Notes: generated by a model from the sequence alone, not told the origin. Shown: positions 11,767 to 23,648, counted from the stretch's first letter. The stretch is 64,000 nt of DNA from Lysinibacillus alkalisoli (GCF_014643595.1 NZ_BMJT01000008.1:92374-156373); one strand, 5' to 3'. Made by a program: numbers and translations.

Positions 11767-12237
11767 ATGCCTCGTAAAGGTTCTGTTTCCAAACGTGACG
11801 TGTTACCAGATCCGATTTATAATTCGAAATTGGTTACTCGTTTAATTAATAAAATGATGGTTGACGGTAAAAAAGGTACTTCTCAAAAGATTTTATACGG
11901 TGCATTTGAATTAGTTCAAGAACGCACAGGTGAAAATCCAATCGAAGTATTCGAAGCTGCATTAGAAAATGTAATGCCAGTTCTAGAAGTACGTGCTCGT
12001 CGTGTTGGTGGTTCTAACTACCAAGTACCGGTTGAAGTTCGTCCAGAACGCCGTACAACTTTAGGTTTACGCTACATTGTTAACTATTCACGCCTACGTG
12101 GAGAAAAAACAATGGAAGAGCGTTTAGCTAACGAAATTATCGATGCATCAAACAACACTGGTGCTTCTGTTAAGAAACGTGAAGAAATGCACAAAATGGC
12201 GGAAGCTAACAGAGCATTCGCTCACTACCGCTGGTAA
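11767..12237 (+). CDS. rpsG: 30S ribosomal protein S7
   Basis: S7 nucleates the 30S head and contacts the E site. The 156-residue product from ATG 11767 ([16 protein letters not shown]) has the usual length. An upstream in-frame ATG (11746) is rejected because GAAAGGAGG lies directly before 11767. The C-terminal helix [15 protein letters not shown] is intact. Second gene of the str operon. Confidence 0.97.
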   Translation: MPRKGSVSKRDVLPDPIYNSKLVTRLINKMMVDGKKGTSQKILYGAFELVQERTGENPIEVFEAALENVMPVLEVRARRVGGSNYQVPVEVRPERRTTLGLRYIVNYSRLRGEKTMEERLANEIIDASNNTGASVKKREEMHKMAEANRAFAHYRW

Positions 12238-12282
12238 TCCTAAATCGGCGTAAGCCAACTTATTCGGAAGGAGAAATATCCT

Positions 12283-14361
12283 ATGAAACGCGAATTCTCT
12301 CTAGAGAAAACACGTAATATTGGGATCATGGCTCATATTGATGCTGGTAAAACAACAACAACAGAGCGTATCCTTTATTACACTGGTAAAATTCATAAAA
12401 TCGGTGAAACTCACGATGGCGGCGCACAAATGGACTGGATGGAGCAAGAGCAAGAACGTGGTATCACAATCACGTCTGCTGCGACAACAGCTCAATGGGA
12501 CAACCACCGTATTAACATCATCGATACTCCTGGACACGTAGACTTCACTGTAGAAGTTGAACGTTCATTACGTGTACTTGATGGTGCTGTAACAGTACTT
12601 GATGCTCAATCAGGTGTTGAGCCACAAACTGAAACAGTTTGGCGTCAAGCTACAACTTATGGCGTTCCACGTATCGTATTCATTAATAAAATGGATAAAA
12701 TGGGCGCTAACTTCTTATACTCTGTAGGTACACTACATGACCGTTTAGAAGCAAATGCACACCCAATTCAATTACCAATGGGTGCTGAGGACGAGTTCCA
12801 CGGTATCATTGACTTAGTTGAAATGAATGCTACTTTCTACGGTAATGACCTAGGTACAGAAGTTACTGAAGGTGAAATTCCTGAAGAATATCAAGCACAA
12901 GCTGAAGAATACCGCGAGAAATTAATCGAAGGTATTGCTGATGTAAACGAAGAAATCATGGAAAAATACTTCTCTGGTGAAGAAATTACTACAGATGAGC
13001 TTAAAGCGGCTATCCGTAAAGCTACAATTGCAGTAGAATTCTACCCAGTAATGTGTGGTACAGCGTTTAAACATAAAGGTGTACGTAAAATGTTAGATGC
13101 GGCAGTAGCTTATCTACCAGCACCAACTGATGTACCTGCTATCCAAGGTATTCGTCCTGATTCTGATGAAGAGGTTGTTCGCCATTCTTCAGACGATGAG
13201 CCATTCTCAGCTCTTGCGTTTAAAGTAATGACAGACCCATTCGTTGGTAAGTTAACATTCTTCCGTGTGTACTCTGGTATTTTACAATCAGGTTCATACG
13301 TACAAAACTCTTCAAAAGGTAAACGTGAACGTGTAGGTCGTATCCTACAAATGCACGCTAACTCTCGTGAAGAAATTGCAGAAGTATTCGCAGGGGATAT
13401 TGCTGCAGCAGTAGGTCTTAAAGATACAAGTACTGGTGATACACTATGTGATGAAAAAGATTTAGTAATCTTAGAGTCTATGGAATTCCCAGAGCCTGTT
13501 ATCTCACTTTCTGTAGAACCAAAATCTAAAGCTGACCAAGATAAAATGGGTCAAGCATTAGCTAAACTACAAGAAGAAGACCCAACTTTCCGTGCACATA
13601 CAGACCAAGAAACTGGTCAAACAATCATCTCAGGTATGGGTGAGCTTCACCTTGATATCTTAGTTGACCGTATGCGCCGTGAATTTAAAGTAGATGCTAA
13701 CGTAGGTGCTCCACAGGTTTCTTACCGTGAGACTTTCCGTAGCTCTGCACAAGTTGAAGGTAAATTCGTACGCCAATCAGGTGGTCGTGGTCAATTCGGT
13801 CACGTTTGGATTGAGTTTACACCAAACGAAGAAGGTAAAGGTTTTGAATTCGAAAACGCTATCGTTGGTGGTGTAGTTCCTCGTGAATACATTCCAGCTG
13901 TTGAAGCAGGTCTTCGTGACGCGCTTGACAATGGTGTATTAGCAGGTTACCCATTAATCGACGTTAAAGCTAAACTATATGATGGTTCATACCATGATGT
14001 TGACTCTAACGAGATGGCATTCAAAATCGCTGCTTCTATGGCACTTAAAAATGCAGTTTCAAAATGTAACCCTGTGTTATTAGAACCTGTAATGAAAGTA
14101 GAAGTAGTTATGCCTGAAGAATATTTAGGTGACGTTATGGGTAACATCACTTCTCGCCGTGGTCGCGTAGAAGGTATGGAAGCTCGTGGTAACGCACAAG
14201 TAGTTCGCGCAATGGTTCCACTTTCTGAAATGTTCGGTTACGCAACTACATTACGTTCTTCAACTCAAGGTCGCGGTACATTCTCTATGGTGTTTGATCA
14301 CTATGAAGAAGTTCCAAAATCGATCTCTGATGATATCATCAAAAAAAATAAAGGTGAATAA
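12283..14361 (+). CDS. fusA: Elongation factor G
   Basis: Ribosomal translocase GTPase of 692 residues, the normal length. The P-loop [13 protein letters not shown] lies at about residues 17-29, the switch [11 protein letters not shown] at about 82-90, and NKMDK at about 136-140. Domains II-V follow, ending in [14 protein letters not shown] precedes the ATG. The fusidic-acid-related segments look ordinary. The 143-bp gap to tuf contains a hairpin. Confidence 0.97.
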   Translation: MKREFSLEKTRNIGIMAHIDAGKTTTTERILYYTGKIHKIGETHDGGAQMDWMEQEQERGITITSAATTAQWDNHRINIIDTPGHVDFTVEVERSLRVLDGAVTVLDAQSGVEPQTETVWRQATTYGVPRIVFINKMDKMGANFLYSVGTLHDRLEANAHPIQLPMGAEDEFHGIIDLVEMNATFYGNDLGTEVTEGEIPEEYQAQAEEYREKLIEGIADVNEEIMEKYFSGEEITTDELKAAIRKATIAVEFYPVMCGTAFKHKGVRKMLDAAVAYLPAPTDVPAIQGIRPDSDEEVVRHSSDDEPFSALAFKVMTDPFVGKLTFFRVYSGILQSGSYVQNSSKGKRERVGRILQMHANSREEIAEVFAGDIAAAVGLKDTSTGDTLCDEKDLVILESMEFPEPVISLSVEPKSKADQDKMGQALAKLQEEDPTFRAHTDQETGQTIISGMGELHLDILVDRMRREFKVDANVGAPQVSYRETFRSSAQVEGKFVRQSGGRGQFGHVWIEFTPNEEGKGFEFENAIVGGVVPREYIPAVEAGLRDALDNGVLAGYPLIDVKAKLYDGSYHDVDSNEMAFKIAASMALKNAVSKCNPVLLEPVMKVEVVMPEEYLGDVMGNITSRRGRVEGMEARGNAQVVRAMVPLSEMFGYATTLRSSTQGRGTFSMVFDHYEEVPKSISDDIIKKNKGE

Positions 14362-14414
14362 TTGAAATTTCATCTTGCATAAAGTATAACTAATTTGTAA
14401 GCTATGATTGCAAA

Positions 14415-14441
14415 GGTAACAAGAAGGGCCCTCTTGTTACC
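14415..14441 (+). promoter_or_regulatory. Perfect hairpin in the fusA-tuf spacer
   Basis: GGTAACAAGA (14415-14424) is exactly inverted as TCTTGTTACC (14432-14441) around AGGGCCC. No T tract follows, so it is not a terminator. It may shield the tuf leader or mark an RNA processing site, consistent with tuf being expressed above fusA. Confidence 0.5.
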
Positions 14442-14504
14442 AACGCGACATAACAATAAATTAAACTAAAATATAAACACATAATTTTGAGGAGGCAATC
14501 TCTA

Positions 14505-15692
14505 ATGGCTAAAGAAAAATTTGATCGCTCGAAAACGCATGCTAACATTGGTACAATCGGACACGTTGACCATGGTAAAACTACTTTAACAGCTGCTATC
14601 GCTACTGTTCTTTCTAAAAAAATGGGTGGCGAAGCTAAATCATACGCTGACGTAGATAACGCTCCAGAAGAAAAAGAACGTGGTATTACAATCAATACTT
14701 CACACGTTGAATATGAAACTGACACTCGTCACTACGCACACGTAGACTGCCCAGGACACGCTGACTATGTTAAAAACATGATCACTGGTGCTGCACAAAT
14801 GGACGGCGGTATCTTAGTAGTATCTGCTGCTGATGGTCCAATGCCACAAACTCGTGAGCACATCCTTTTATCACGTCAAGTAGGTGTTCCTTACTTAGTA
14901 GTATTCATGAACAAATGTGATATGGTTGATGACGAAGAATTATTAGAATTAGTAGAAATGGAAATCCGTGACCTACTATCTGAATATGACTTCCCAGGTG
15001 ACGATATTCCTGTAATTAAAGGTTCTGCTCTTAAAGCTCTTGAAGGCGAAGCAGAATGGGAAGAAAAAATCATCGAATTAATGGATGCTGTAGATTCATA
15101 CATCCCAACTCCAGAACGTCAAACTGACAAACCATTCATGATGCCAGTAGAGGACGTATTCTCTATCACTGGTCGTGGTACAGTAGCAACTGGCCGTGTT
15201 GAACGTGGTCAAGTTAAAGTTGGAGACGTAGTTGAAATCGTAGGTATTACTGAAGAAGCTCAACAAACAACTGTAACAGGTGTTGAGATGTTCCGTAAAT
15301 TATTAGACTATGCTGAAGCTGGTGACAACATTGGTGCTTTATTACGTGGTGTTTCACGTGAAGATATCCAACGTGGTCAAGTATTAGCTAAACCAGGTTC
15401 AATCACTCCACATACTTCTTTCAAAGCAGAAGTTTATGTATTATCAAAAGAAGAGGGTGGCCGTCATACGCCGTTCTTCTCTAACTACCGTCCACAGTTC
15501 TACTTCCGTACAACTGACGTAACTGGCGTTATCAACTTACCAGAAGGCGTAGAAATGGTTATGCCTGGTGATAACATCGAAATGACTGTAGAACTTATTT
15601 CTCCAATCGCTATCGAAGAAGGTACTAAATTCTCTATCCGTGAGGGTGGCCGTACTGTAGGCGCTGGCGTTGTAGCTACAATCACTAAATAA
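14505..15692 (+). CDS. tuf: Elongation factor Tu
   Basis: Aminoacyl-tRNA delivering GTPase of 395 residues. It shows the P-loop GHVDHGKTT (about residues 19-27), DCPGHADYV (81-89), NKCDMV (136-141), and domains II and III ending VATITK. Start ATG 14505 follows GAGGAGG; an in-frame upstream ATG at 14487 is ignored. Codon use is strongly biased, as expected for a very highly expressed gene. A terminator follows. Confidence 0.97.
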   Translation: MAKEKFDRSKTHANIGTIGHVDHGKTTLTAAIATVLSKKMGGEAKSYADVDNAPEEKERGITINTSHVEYETDTRHYAHVDCPGHADYVKNMITGAAQMDGGILVVSAADGPMPQTREHILLSRQVGVPYLVVFMNKCDMVDDEELLELVEMEIRDLLSEYDFPGDDIPVIKGSALKALEGEAEWEEKIIELMDAVDSYIPTPERQTDKPFMMPVEDVFSITGRGTVATGRVERGQVKVGDVVEIVGITEEAQQTTVTGVEMFRKLLDYAEAGDNIGALLRGVSREDIQRGQVLAKPGSITPHTSFKAEVYVLSKEEGGRHTPFFSNYRPQFYFRTTDVTGVINLPEGVEMVMPGDNIEMTVELISPIAIEEGTKFSIREGGRTVGAGVVATITK

Positions 15693-15710
15693 TTTTAGCT
15701 TTTAACTTTC

Positions 15711-15747
15711 AACCAACTCATAGGGACGCCTGTGAGTTGGTTTTTTT
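15711..15747 (+). terminator. Intrinsic terminator after tuf
   Basis: CCAACTCA (15713-15720) pairs with TGAGTTGG (15733-15740), with an inner AGG/CCT, followed by seven T. It ends the str operon. Confidence 0.9.
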
Positions 15748-15774
15748 ACTATGGTATAGAAGGGTGAATAGACT

Positions 15775-16449
15775 ATGAAAATTTTATTAATTGAAGATGA
15801 CAAATCAATAGTAGAGGTAGTAAGAGAACGATTTACTACATGGGATTTACAAGTTGAGGAGCCGAAGGATTTTCATAATGTATTAACTCAGTTTATACAA
15901 TGGCAGCCAGAACTAGTGCTTATTGATATTCAGTTGCCAGCATATGATGGTTTTCATTGGTGTCGAGAAATTAGACATATTTCGAAAGTGCCTATTATTT
16001 TCTTATCTTCTAGAGATCACCCTCTAGATATGGTTATGGCCATGCAATTAGGCGCAGATGATTTTATACAAAAACCATTTCATATGGATGTACTTTTAGC
16101 TAAAGTGCAAGCATTGTTGAGAAGAACATATGATTATGGCGAAACGCAAATGGATCATGCTGTTTGGCAAAAAGCTGTTATTCATTATTCGAAAGCTACT
16201 ATTACATTTAACCAACAAACTACCATACTCACGAAAAATGAATTATTTATTTTACGTGTACTAGTAGAACAAGTCGATGAAATTATAACAAGAGAAGCCC
16301 TGATGCAGAAGTTATGGGATGATGAGCGTTTTGTTAATGATAACACGTTAACAGTTAATGTAAATCGTTTACGTAAAAAGCTAGAGGAGATTGGCTTATA
16401 TGACGTTATACAAACGAAGAAAGGATTAGGTTATGTGGCACTTTCTTAA
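15775..16449 (+). CDS. BceR-type OmpR-family response regulator
   Basis: A 224-residue response regulator. The receiver domain (about residues 1-118) has acidic pocket E8-D9-D10, phosphoacceptor D51 in LIDIQLP, and K100 in QKPFH. The C-terminal winged helix (about 130-224) ends in VNRLRKKLEEIGL. It overlaps the following sensor kinase by 17 bp, and a matching ABC transporter follows, the layout of BceRS-BceAB modules that sense bacitracin, lantibiotics or similar peptides. The specific ligand cannot be read from sequence. The operator in front of the transporter is the likely target. Confidence 0.88.
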   Translation: MKILLIEDDKSIVEVVRERFTTWDLQVEEPKDFHNVLTQFIQWQPELVLIDIQLPAYDGFHWCREIRHISKVPIIFLSSRDHPLDMVMAMQLGADDFIQKPFHMDVLLAKVQALLRRTYDYGETQMDHAVWQKAVIHYSKATITFNQQTTILTKNELFILRVLVEQVDEIITREALMQKLWDDERFVNDNTLTVNVNRLRKKLEEIGLYDVIQTKKGLGYVALS

Positions 16450-17404
16450 GTTATTTTTCATTCAACATTATATGTGGTTGAGCAGTTATTTAGTGTTACT
16501 TATAGTGATGAATGTTTTAATGATTGTAGATGTGGGCATGTTGGCTGTGTCAATCTGGTATGTGAATTGTATCATGGGATCAATAATCATTGTTACAATA
16601 GTTATTATGTGTATAAAAGATTATATCAAATATCACCATACTATGGAGATCAAAGAAACAACAGGGTATGAGCAGCAATACATACGTATGTTTCACACAT
16701 TGTTGAATAAACAAGAAATTGTACTACAGGAAGAGAAGTTACAACGTAAGGAAATCGAAGACAGTCTTTTAGCATGGGTGCATGAAATGAAATCTCCTAT
16801 GACGGCCATGCACATTATGATTGAGGGAAATCATAGGTTAGAAAAAGAATGGTTGCGTATGCATTTATTATTAGACCAACAACTGCATCAAACAAGATTA
16901 TATACGATAGAAAAGGATAGTCTAATGAAACCTACAGCCATCCAACCTATCATTTCTCAGGAAATAAAGGCATTACGAGCTTGGTGTCTTGAAAAAGACA
17001 TTGGATTTGAATTAGAGGGGGAATATCCTGATCAAGTTACAGATGCTAAATGGTTTGCATTCATTATTAGGCAAATATTATCAAATGCAGTGAAATATAG
17101 CCATAATGGTAGTCAGATTTATATTAATATGCAAGGGCAACTATTAACGATCAAAGATGAAGGAATCGGTATCAGTAGTATAGATTTACCTCGTATTTTT
17201 CAAAAGTCATATACGGGCACTACAGGTAGAGAGTCAAAGCAAGCTACGGGCATGGGGTTATATTTAGCAAATAAAGCGGCGCACCAACTAGGTATTACAT
17301 TACATGTCACATCTATTGTTAATGAGGGAACAGTATTTTATATTACATTTCCACAAGAAAATGACTATCATCTTATAAAAAAACAATCTCACACTTCTAC
17401 ATAG
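16433..17404 (+). CDS. BceS-type intramembrane-sensing histidine kinase
   Basis: A 323-residue kinase with two close membrane segments (about residues 10-60) and almost no extracellular loop, the intramembrane-sensing architecture of BceS kinases, which detect transporter activity rather than the drug itself. The DHp phosphoacceptor is H117 in WVHEMKSPMTA. N and G boxes of the ATPase domain are visible (ILSNAVKYS, DEGIGI, GMGLYLA). The start overlaps the response regulator gene by 17 bp. The 3' end runs into a terminator. Confidence 0.88.
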   Translation: MWHFLKLFFIQHYMWLSSYLVLLIVMNVLMIVDVGMLAVSIWYVNCIMGSIIIVTIVIMCIKDYIKYHHTMEIKETTGYEQQYIRMFHTLLNKQEIVLQEEKLQRKEIEDSLLAWVHEMKSPMTAMHIMIEGNHRLEKEWLRMHLLLDQQLHQTRLYTIEKDSLMKPTAIQPIISQEIKALRAWCLEKDIGFELEGEYPDQVTDAKWFAFIIRQILSNAVKYSHNGSQIYINMQGQLLTIKDEGIGISSIDLPRIFQKSYTGTTGRESKQATGMGLYLANKAAHQLGITLHVTSIVNEGTVFYITFPQENDYHLIKKQSHTST

Positions 17405-17420
17405 TGAGATTGTTTTTTTT
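17381..17420 (+). terminator. Intrinsic terminator after the bceRS-like pair
   Basis: AAACAATCTCAC (17381-17392) pairs with GTGAGATTGTTT (17404-17415), followed by a T run. The stem starts within the end of the kinase gene and separates the regulator pair from the transporter transcript. Confidence 0.88.
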
Positions 17421-17421
17421 A

Positions 17422-17452
17422 GTGACAACAATGTCACATAAGACGCTATAAT
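17422..17452 (+). promoter_or_regulatory. BceR-type operator and promoter of the ABC genes
   Basis: The perfect inverted repeat GTGACA-acaa-TGTCAC (17422-17437) lies 9 bp before TATAAT (17447-17452), with no good -35 box. BceR-like regulators bind a GTGAC-N-GTCAC type repeat at the -35 position of their transporter promoter. This is a close match in sequence and placement. Confidence 0.75.
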
Positions 17453-17519
17453 GTCATGTGAAGAGAGGGATGATACATTGATAAAACGGTAATATAGTAA
17501 GGGAGGAGGTTGAAGAAAT

Positions 17520-18281
17520 ATGTCATTATTAGTAGCACGCAATATAAAAAAAACGTACGGAAAAAGAACCAATATACAGCAAGTATTAAAAGGTATTGAT
17601 ATAGAAGTTGTAAAAGGTGAGTTTGTAGGTATCATGGGCGCTTCTGGCTCAGGGAAGACAACTTTGCTTAATGTATTATGCTCGATTGATAAGCCAACAG
17701 ATGGTGTTATTGAAATTAATGGACAAGCATTACATACGATGAATGACCGTGCCTTAGCACACTTTAGAAAAGATACATTGGGATTTATTTTTCAAGATTA
17801 TAATTTACTTGATACGTTAACAGTGAAAGAGAATATTCTACTACCACTCTCCATTCGAAAGATGGATAAGCGCATCATCGAAGACAGATTTCAAATGATT
17901 GTGAAGCAACTTGATATTACAAATATTGTAGACAAATATCCTAATGAAATATCAGGAGGTCAAAAACAACGTACATCAGCGGCACGAGCGCTTATTACGC
18001 AACCTGCTTTAATCTTTGCAGATGAGCCAACAGGTGCGTTAGATTCTAAAACAGCGACTGCTTTGTTGAGCAAGTTAGCGAAAATTAATGAACAGGAACA
18101 AGTGACAATTATGATGGTAACGCACGATGCAGTAGCTGCTAGTTTCTGTTCAAGGGTATTGTTTTTAAAAGATGGCGAGTTGTTTACAGAATTATATCGT
18201 GGAGATCAAGAAAGACAACAGTTTTTCCAACATATTATGCACACACAGGCTGTGTTAAGTGGTGATCTTTATGAATCTTAA
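17520..18281 (+). CDS. BceA-type ABC transporter ATPase
   Basis: A 253-residue MacB/LolD-type ATPase. Walker [10 protein letters not shown] lies at about residues 39-47, the Q loop at FQDYN, signature [14 protein letters not shown], and Walker [13 protein letters not shown]. It pairs with the downstream permease, whose start lies inside its last codons. By family it detaches cell-wall-active peptides from their lipid targets and signals to the kinase. Regulation by the operator just upstream is expected. Confidence 0.88.
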   Translation: MSLLVARNIKKTYGKRTNIQQVLKGIDIEVVKGEFVGIMGASGSGKTTLLNVLCSIDKPTDGVIEINGQALHTMNDRALAHFRKDTLGFIFQDYNLLDTLTVKENILLPLSIRKMDKRIIEDRFQMIVKQLDITNIVDKYPNEISGGQKQRTSAARALITQPALIFADEPTGALDSKTATALLSKLAKINEQEQVTIMMVTHDAVAASFCSRVLFLKDGELFTELYRGDQERQQFFQHIMHTQAVLSGDLYES

Positions 18282-20190
18282 TCGACTTGTCTTAAAAAGT
18301 ATGAAGAAGAATATTACACAATATTATCTTTATTTCTTTGCTTTGATTTTTAGTGTGACCTTGAGCTTTTCTTTTATTACTATGCAATATAATGAGGCTA
18401 CACAAAGTGTATTAACAGGTGTTTTAGCAGTGACAGGATTTAAAGTAGCCACAGTTATTTTATATTTTATTATTACTTGTTTTGTGTTGTATGCTAATCA
18501 TTTATTTATGAAAAGACGTACACAAGAGTTAGGGCTTTATCAGCTCATTGGTATGCATAAATCACTAGTAGTACGTATTATAGCAGTTGAAAACAGTTTA
18601 TTATTTGCAGGCGCTGTTAGTATAGGCATCGCTTTAGGTTTTCTTGTATCGCGTTTGTTTGGCATGATTTTATTGTTTATTGTGAAAGAAACCGTTGTTG
18701 TACAATTGACCTTCTCAGGCGAGGCATTAAAACAAACTTTAGTAATGTTTATGTTGTTACTCATGATTGTCATTGTACAAACAGCATGGATTATTTATCG
18801 ATCAACATTACTCCACTTATTCACTGCTACAAAGCAAGCAGATGAGAAAATCACATCTTTTAAAATAAGTCATATGTTGTTAGGTATCGTAGGTGTGTTA
18901 TTAATTGGTTATGGCTATCAAAAGTCTACAGTCCTATTTAGTGGGACTCAATCAGGTGATACATTATTTAGGAATATGGTAGTGATTTTAGCTACAACAA
19001 TTGGTGGTACGTATTTGGTCTTTCGTTATTCTGTATCGCTTGTGATGAATATGTTACGCAAACATAAAAAAGGTTTTCTTACGATAAAAGATGTTATGGC
19101 TGTTACACCCGTTATGCACCGTATGAAAGAGAATGCAAGGTCATTAACAATCATTACAACATTAACAGGTTTATCAGTAGGGATTTTAAGTTTATCGTAT
19201 ATTTCTTATTACTCAGCAGAGGTAAATGCTAAAAATACATCACCTTATCCTTATACTTTGATGAATGATGATACGATATTTTTACAGCAGTTAGAAAAAC
19301 AAAATATACCATATCGCAATGACAAGTATCATGTAAAACTAGTAGATGTTGACCTTACTTCTGTTATAGAGAATGAGGATGCAACAAGTACTTACGTGTT
19401 GCCATTAAGCGACTATCAACAATTTGCTCCAAAAAAGCAGCTAGCCTCAAATGAATCTATGCTTATTGGTATGTCAAACTTTTTACAAGGTGCGCTTACT
19501 GTAAATGAGCACACTCCTTTTCAGTTAGCGAATACAACCTTAACGATTACAGAAGTAAATGATGATTTTGCTATTAGCCAATCGTTAGTCGCACAGTCGC
19601 CTATACTTGTCGTACCAGACCAATTATTTGAAAAGCTTGATGTGCCCCTTGCACATGTACAGCAAGGCATTACACTTATTAATGATACGGATGAGCCAGT
19701 GGCTGAACGTTTATTTGCTACAATTACAACAGGTCGAGAGTATTATGTAGGAGAGAATAATAAACGAACGTTGAAAATACAATCTCAGCACCAAATCATT
19801 ACGCAGAGAATTGGCGAGTTTGGTATTATTATTTTCATTACAGCCTTTCTGGGATTAGCCTTATTGATTACAACAGGCAGCATTTTGTATTTTAAACAAA
19901 TGGCAGAAGCTGAAGATGAAAAAACGATGTATACCACACTTCGTAAAATTGGTTTTGATACAACAGATATGATGAAAGGTATTTATCTTAAACAATTGTA
20001 TAACTTTGGTGTTCCCTTGTTGATTGGTTTATTGCACAGCTTTTTTGCAGTTAAATCTGGTTGGTTTTTCTTTGGGACGGAGCTAGTCGCACCTTTACTT
20101 ATTACGATTACAGTTTACACAGTGTTGTATATTTTGTTTGCAGGGCTCACAATTCAGTATTACAGGCGAGTGATTAAACAAAGCTTATAA
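18271..20190 (+). CDS. BceB-type ABC transporter permease
   Basis: A 639-residue permease with about ten membrane segments and one large extracellular domain (about residues 310-520) between segments 7 and 8, the hallmark of BceB proteins, which recognise the peptide-lipid complex through this domain. Start ATG 18271 ([20 protein letters not shown]) overlaps the ATPase stop by 11 bp. An in-frame GTG at 18259 has no better support. The large domain is the variable part that would set substrate range. A terminator lies 68 bp downstream. Confidence 0.88.
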   Translation: MNLNRLVLKSMKKNITQYYLYFFALIFSVTLSFSFITMQYNEATQSVLTGVLAVTGFKVATVILYFIITCFVLYANHLFMKRRTQELGLYQLIGMHKSLVVRIIAVENSLLFAGAVSIGIALGFLVSRLFGMILLFIVKETVVVQLTFSGEALKQTLVMFMLLLMIVIVQTAWIIYRSTLLHLFTATKQADEKITSFKISHMLLGIVGVLLIGYGYQKSTVLFSGTQSGDTLFRNMVVILATTIGGTYLVFRYSVSLVMNMLRKHKKGFLTIKDVMAVTPVMHRMKENARSLTIITTLTGLSVGILSLSYISYYSAEVNAKNTSPYPYTLMNDDTIFLQQLEKQNIPYRNDKYHVKLVDVDLTSVIENEDATSTYVLPLSDYQQFAPKKQLASNESMLIGMSNFLQGALTVNEHTPFQLANTTLTITEVNDDFAISQSLVAQSPILVVPDQLFEKLDVPLAHVQQGITLINDTDEPVAERLFATITTGREYYVGENNKRTLKIQSQHQIITQRIGEFGIIIFITAFLGLALLITTGSILYFKQMAEAEDEKTMYTTLRKIGFDTTDMMKGIYLKQLYNFGVPLLIGLLHSFFAVKSGWFFFGTELVAPLLITITVYTVLYILFAGLTIQYYRRVIKQSL

Positions 20191-20257
20191 TCAAAGAGGT
20201 GCGAAAATAAACCATACAAGTTCGCAATGATAAAGGGAATGTGTTAGCATCTGTAAG

Positions 20258-20296
20258 GTGGCAAGGAGAAAATATACGCTCTTTGCCACTTTTTTT
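20258..20296 (+). terminator. Intrinsic terminator after the bceAB-like genes
   Basis: GTGGCAAGGAG (20258-20268) pairs with CTCTTTGCCAC (20279-20289) with one G-T pair, followed by seven T. Confidence 0.88.
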
Positions 20297-20380
20297 GATC
20301 AATTGATTTCTCATGATTGACAAATGAAAATAGATATTTTAACATATTAGTACATTAGTGAGTGAAAGTGTGGTTTTGAG

Positions 20381-21697
20381 ATGAATGCCGTTATTATAGC
20401 TGTAGCTGTAATGCTTATTTTAAGTTTATTGCGTGTAAATGTTGTGTTGTCTTTAGTCATAGGTGCATTTGCAGGTGGATTAGTTAGCGAATTAACACTG
20501 CAAGAAATCACTGTAGCTTTTACAGAAGGACTTGGTGGTGGTGCGGTAATAGCGTTAAGCTACGCTATGTTAGGTGGCTTTGCGGTAGCAATTTCTAAGA
20601 CAGGAATTACAGATGTTTTAATCCTAAAAGTATCGCAACTGTTAAGCAATAAAGAGGATAGTAAAAAGACAGGACTTATTAAAGCGTTAATTTTCTTTAG
20701 CATCTTTTTAATGGCAATCTTTTCGCAAAATTTAATTCCAATCCATATTGCTTTTATCCCACTCCTTATTCCGCCTATTTTGCAGATTTTGAATTTATTG
20801 CAGGTAGATCGTAGAATTATTGCTATTATTATTGCTGTGGGATTAGTGGGCACATATAGTTTTATCCCGTTCGGCTTTGGTTTTATCTTTCAAGATATTA
20901 TTACGCAACAAATCAATAATGCAGGCATGGTAGCTGCGTTAAAAGATGTGCCAAAAGCAATGCTGATACCTATTGTTGGTATGGTGTTGGGCATGTTTGT
21001 AGCCATGTTTATTTATCGTAAACCAAGAACATATGATACAAGTGACAATGCAGATAACGTAGCGATTGCTAAAGTATCGCCCTGGCTAATGGTTGCAACG
21101 ATATTGTCCTTAGTAGCAGCTTTAGTGGCACAAATTATGACAGAATCCATGATTTTAGGTGCTATGGTTGGTATTCTTGCTATGTATATTACAGGTGCAC
21201 TCAAGTGGCGTGAAGCAGATCATATTTTAACAGACGGTATGCGCATGATGTCGTTTATTGGTTTTGTAATGATTGCAGCAGCAGGTTTTGCAAATGTTAT
21301 TAAAGAGACAGGGCATGTTGATGGCCTAGTTGAGAGTGCATTAGCGATTGTAGATGGCAATGTGGGCTTAGCTGTATTCGGTATGTTAATTGTAGGTTTG
21401 ATTGTTACAATGGGGATTGGCTCATCATTTGCAACAATTCCAATTATAGCTACCTTGTTTGTTCCTATGTCATTAGCGTTAGGGCTTAGTCCCCTAGCTA
21501 TTATTTGTTTAATAGGCACAGCGGGTGCATTAGGTGATGCAGGTTCACCAGCATCTGATACAACATTAGGACCAACATCTGGTTTAAATGTAGATGGCCA
21601 ACACAATCATATTTGGGATACATGTGTGCCTACCTTTATTTTTATTAACATTCCACTCATTGTATTTGGTTGGTTGGCTGTAACCTTTATATTATAA
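20381..21697 (+). CDS. Na+/H+ antiporter-family transporter (YuiF-like)
   Basis: A 438-residue, very hydrophobic protein of 11-12 membrane segments. It resembles B. subtilis YuiF, annotated as a Na+/H+ antiporter-family or amino-acid transporter. The Gly/Asp-rich block near the C terminus (GTAGALGDAGSPASDTTLG, about residues 383-401) is typical. Its substrate cannot be settled from sequence. It is a single gene with its own terminator. It and the Bce module together separate tuf from rpsJ, which are close neighbours in Bacillus. Confidence 0.75.
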   Translation: MNAVIIAVAVMLILSLLRVNVVLSLVIGAFAGGLVSELTLQEITVAFTEGLGGGAVIALSYAMLGGFAVAISKTGITDVLILKVSQLLSNKEDSKKTGLIKALIFFSIFLMAIFSQNLIPIHIAFIPLLIPPILQILNLLQVDRRIIAIIIAVGLVGTYSFIPFGFGFIFQDIITQQINNAGMVAALKDVPKAMLIPIVGMVLGMFVAMFIYRKPRTYDTSDNADNVAIAKVSPWLMVATILSLVAALVAQIMTESMILGAMVGILAMYITGALKWREADHILTDGMRMMSFIGFVMIAAAGFANVIKETGHVDGLVESALAIVDGNVGLAVFGMLIVGLIVTMGIGSSFATIPIIATLFVPMSLALGLSPLAIICLIGTAGALGDAGSPASDTTLGPTSGLNVDGQHNHIWDTCVPTFIFINIPLIVFGWLAVTFIL

Positions 21698-21702
21698 TAA
21701 GG

Positions 21703-21745
21703 AAGATACTCTATTACATTGTGATGGGGTATCTTTTTTTTATTT
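21703..21745 (+). terminator. Intrinsic terminator after the YuiF-like gene
   Basis: AAGATACTC (21703-21711) pairs with GGGTATCTT, followed by a long T run. Confidence 0.85.
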
Positions 21746-21851
21746 ACAATGCAAAATAGTTGCTTTTTCACTTGAGATTTTATAAAATAATAAACGGTAA
21801 TTTTATTTAAAAGTAAAGTAGTCAACATGGAAAAGAATTTAGCAAAAAGTA

Positions 21852-21880
21852 TTGCTTATTCTTTTTTTATTGTATATAAT
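21852..21880 (+). promoter_or_regulatory. Probable S10 operon promoter
   Basis: TTGCTT (21852-21857) and a perfect TATAAT (21875-21880) are 17 bp apart, about 130 bp before rpsJ. Confidence 0.65.
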
Positions 21881-21885
21881 GTTGA

Positions 21886-22317
<432 letters not shown>

Positions 22318-22368
22318 TGGTAAACAAATATAAAACAACTATTTAAACTAATCAGGAGGTGTGACAAC

Positions 22369-22998
22369 ATGACCAAAGGAATCTTAGGAAGAAAAATCGG
22401 CATGACGCAAGTATTTGCTGAAAACGGCGATTTAATCCCTGTAACAGTTATTGAAGCTACGCCAAACGTAGTACTTCAAAAGAAAACTGAAGAAACAGAT
22501 GGCTACACAGCGGTACAACTAGGTTTTGAAGACAAGCGCGAAAAGCTTGCTAACAAACCATCTAAAGGCCACGTAGCTAAAGCAAACACGGCTCCTAAGC
22601 GCTTCATTCGCGAGTTCCGCAATGTAAACGTTGATGAGTACGAGGTTGGTCAAGAAGTCAAAGTAGAAATTTTCGCAGAAGGCGATGTAATCGATGTAAC
22701 AGGTGTTACTAAAGGTAAAGGTTTCCAAGGTGTTATTAAACGCCACGGACAATCTCGCGGACCTATGTCTCACGGTTCTCGTTACCACCGTCGTCCTGGT
22801 TCAATGGGCCCTGTAGCTCCGAACCGTGTATTCAAACAAAAGAAATTACCTGGTCAAATGGGTGGTAAAGTCGTTACAATCCAAAACTTAGAGATCGTTA
22901 AAGTTGATGCAGATCGTAACTTACTACTAGTTAAAGGTAATGTTCCTGGTTCTAAAAAAGCTCTAGTTACAGTGAAAACTGCAATTAAAGCTAACTAA
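22369..22998 (+). CDS. rplC: 50S ribosomal protein L3
   Basis: L3 organises the 3' end of 23S rRNA and reaches the peptidyl transferase centre. The 209-residue product has the usual length. It starts [16 protein letters not shown] and contains the central loop around [20 protein letters not shown], the part lying near the catalytic centre. AGGAGGTG precedes the ATG. rplD begins 26 bp later. Confidence 0.97.
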   Translation: MTKGILGRKIGMTQVFAENGDLIPVTVIEATPNVVLQKKTEETDGYTAVQLGFEDKREKLANKPSKGHVAKANTAPKRFIREFRNVNVDEYEVGQEVKVEIFAEGDVIDVTGVTKGKGFQGVIKRHGQSRGPMSHGSRYHRRPGSMGPVAPNRVFKQKKLPGQMGGKVVTIQNLEIVKVDADRNLLLVKGNVPGSKKALVTVKTAIKAN

Positions 22999-23024
22999 TT
23001 AACTGAAGGAAGGAGGAAACAGGA

Positions 23025-23648
23025 ATGACAAAAGTAGCCGTACTTAGTCAAACAGGTTCTTCAGTTGGTGAAATCGAATTAAACGAAGCCGTTTTCGGTA
23101 TCGAGCCAAATGAAGCAGTATTATTCGACGCAGTAATCGCACAACGCGCTTCACTACGTCAAGGTAATCATAAAGTAAAAAACCGTTCTGAAGTTTCTGG
23201 CGGTGGTCGCAAACCATGGCGTCAAAAAGGAACTGGACGTGCACGTCAAGGTTCTATTCGCTCGCCACAATGGCGCGGTGGTGGTATCGTATTTGGTCCA
23301 ACTCCACGCAGCTATAGCTTCAAAATGCCTAAAAAAGTTCGTCGCTTAGCTCTTAAATCTGCATTATCTTCTAAAGTAGCAGATCAAAACTTAGTTGTAC
23401 TTGATGCATTAAACTTTGATGCACCAAAAACAAAAGAGTTTGTTCAAGTATTAAGCGCACTTTCAATTGATAAAAAAGCAGTATTTGTAACTGCTGATTT
23501 AAATGAAAATGTAGCATTATCAGCTCGTAACATCCCTGGTGTTACAGTATTAACTGCAACAGGTATCAACGTACTTGACTTATTAGGTCATGACAAAGTA
23601 GTTGTAACTAAAGATGCAGTAGCAAAAATCGAGGAGGTGCTTAGTTAA
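23025..23648 (+). CDS. rplD: 50S ribosomal protein L4
   Basis: L4 is an early-assembly protein whose extended loop lines the peptide exit tunnel. The 207-residue product keeps the loop segment [20 protein letters not shown] (about residues 64-83), where macrolide resistance mutations map; it looks wild type. A GAAGGAGG site precedes the ATG. Its stop codon overlaps the rplW start by one base, showing coupling. Confidence 0.97.
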   Translation: MTKVAVLSQTGSSVGEIELNEAVFGIEPNEAVLFDAVIAQRASLRQGNHKVKNRSEVSGGGRKPWRQKGTGRARQGSIRSPQWRGGGIVFGPTPRSYSFKMPKKVRRLALKSALSSKVADQNLVVLDALNFDAPKTKEFVQVLSALSIDKKAVFVTADLNENVALSARNIPGVTVLTATGINVLDLLGHDKVVVTKDAVAKIEEVLS

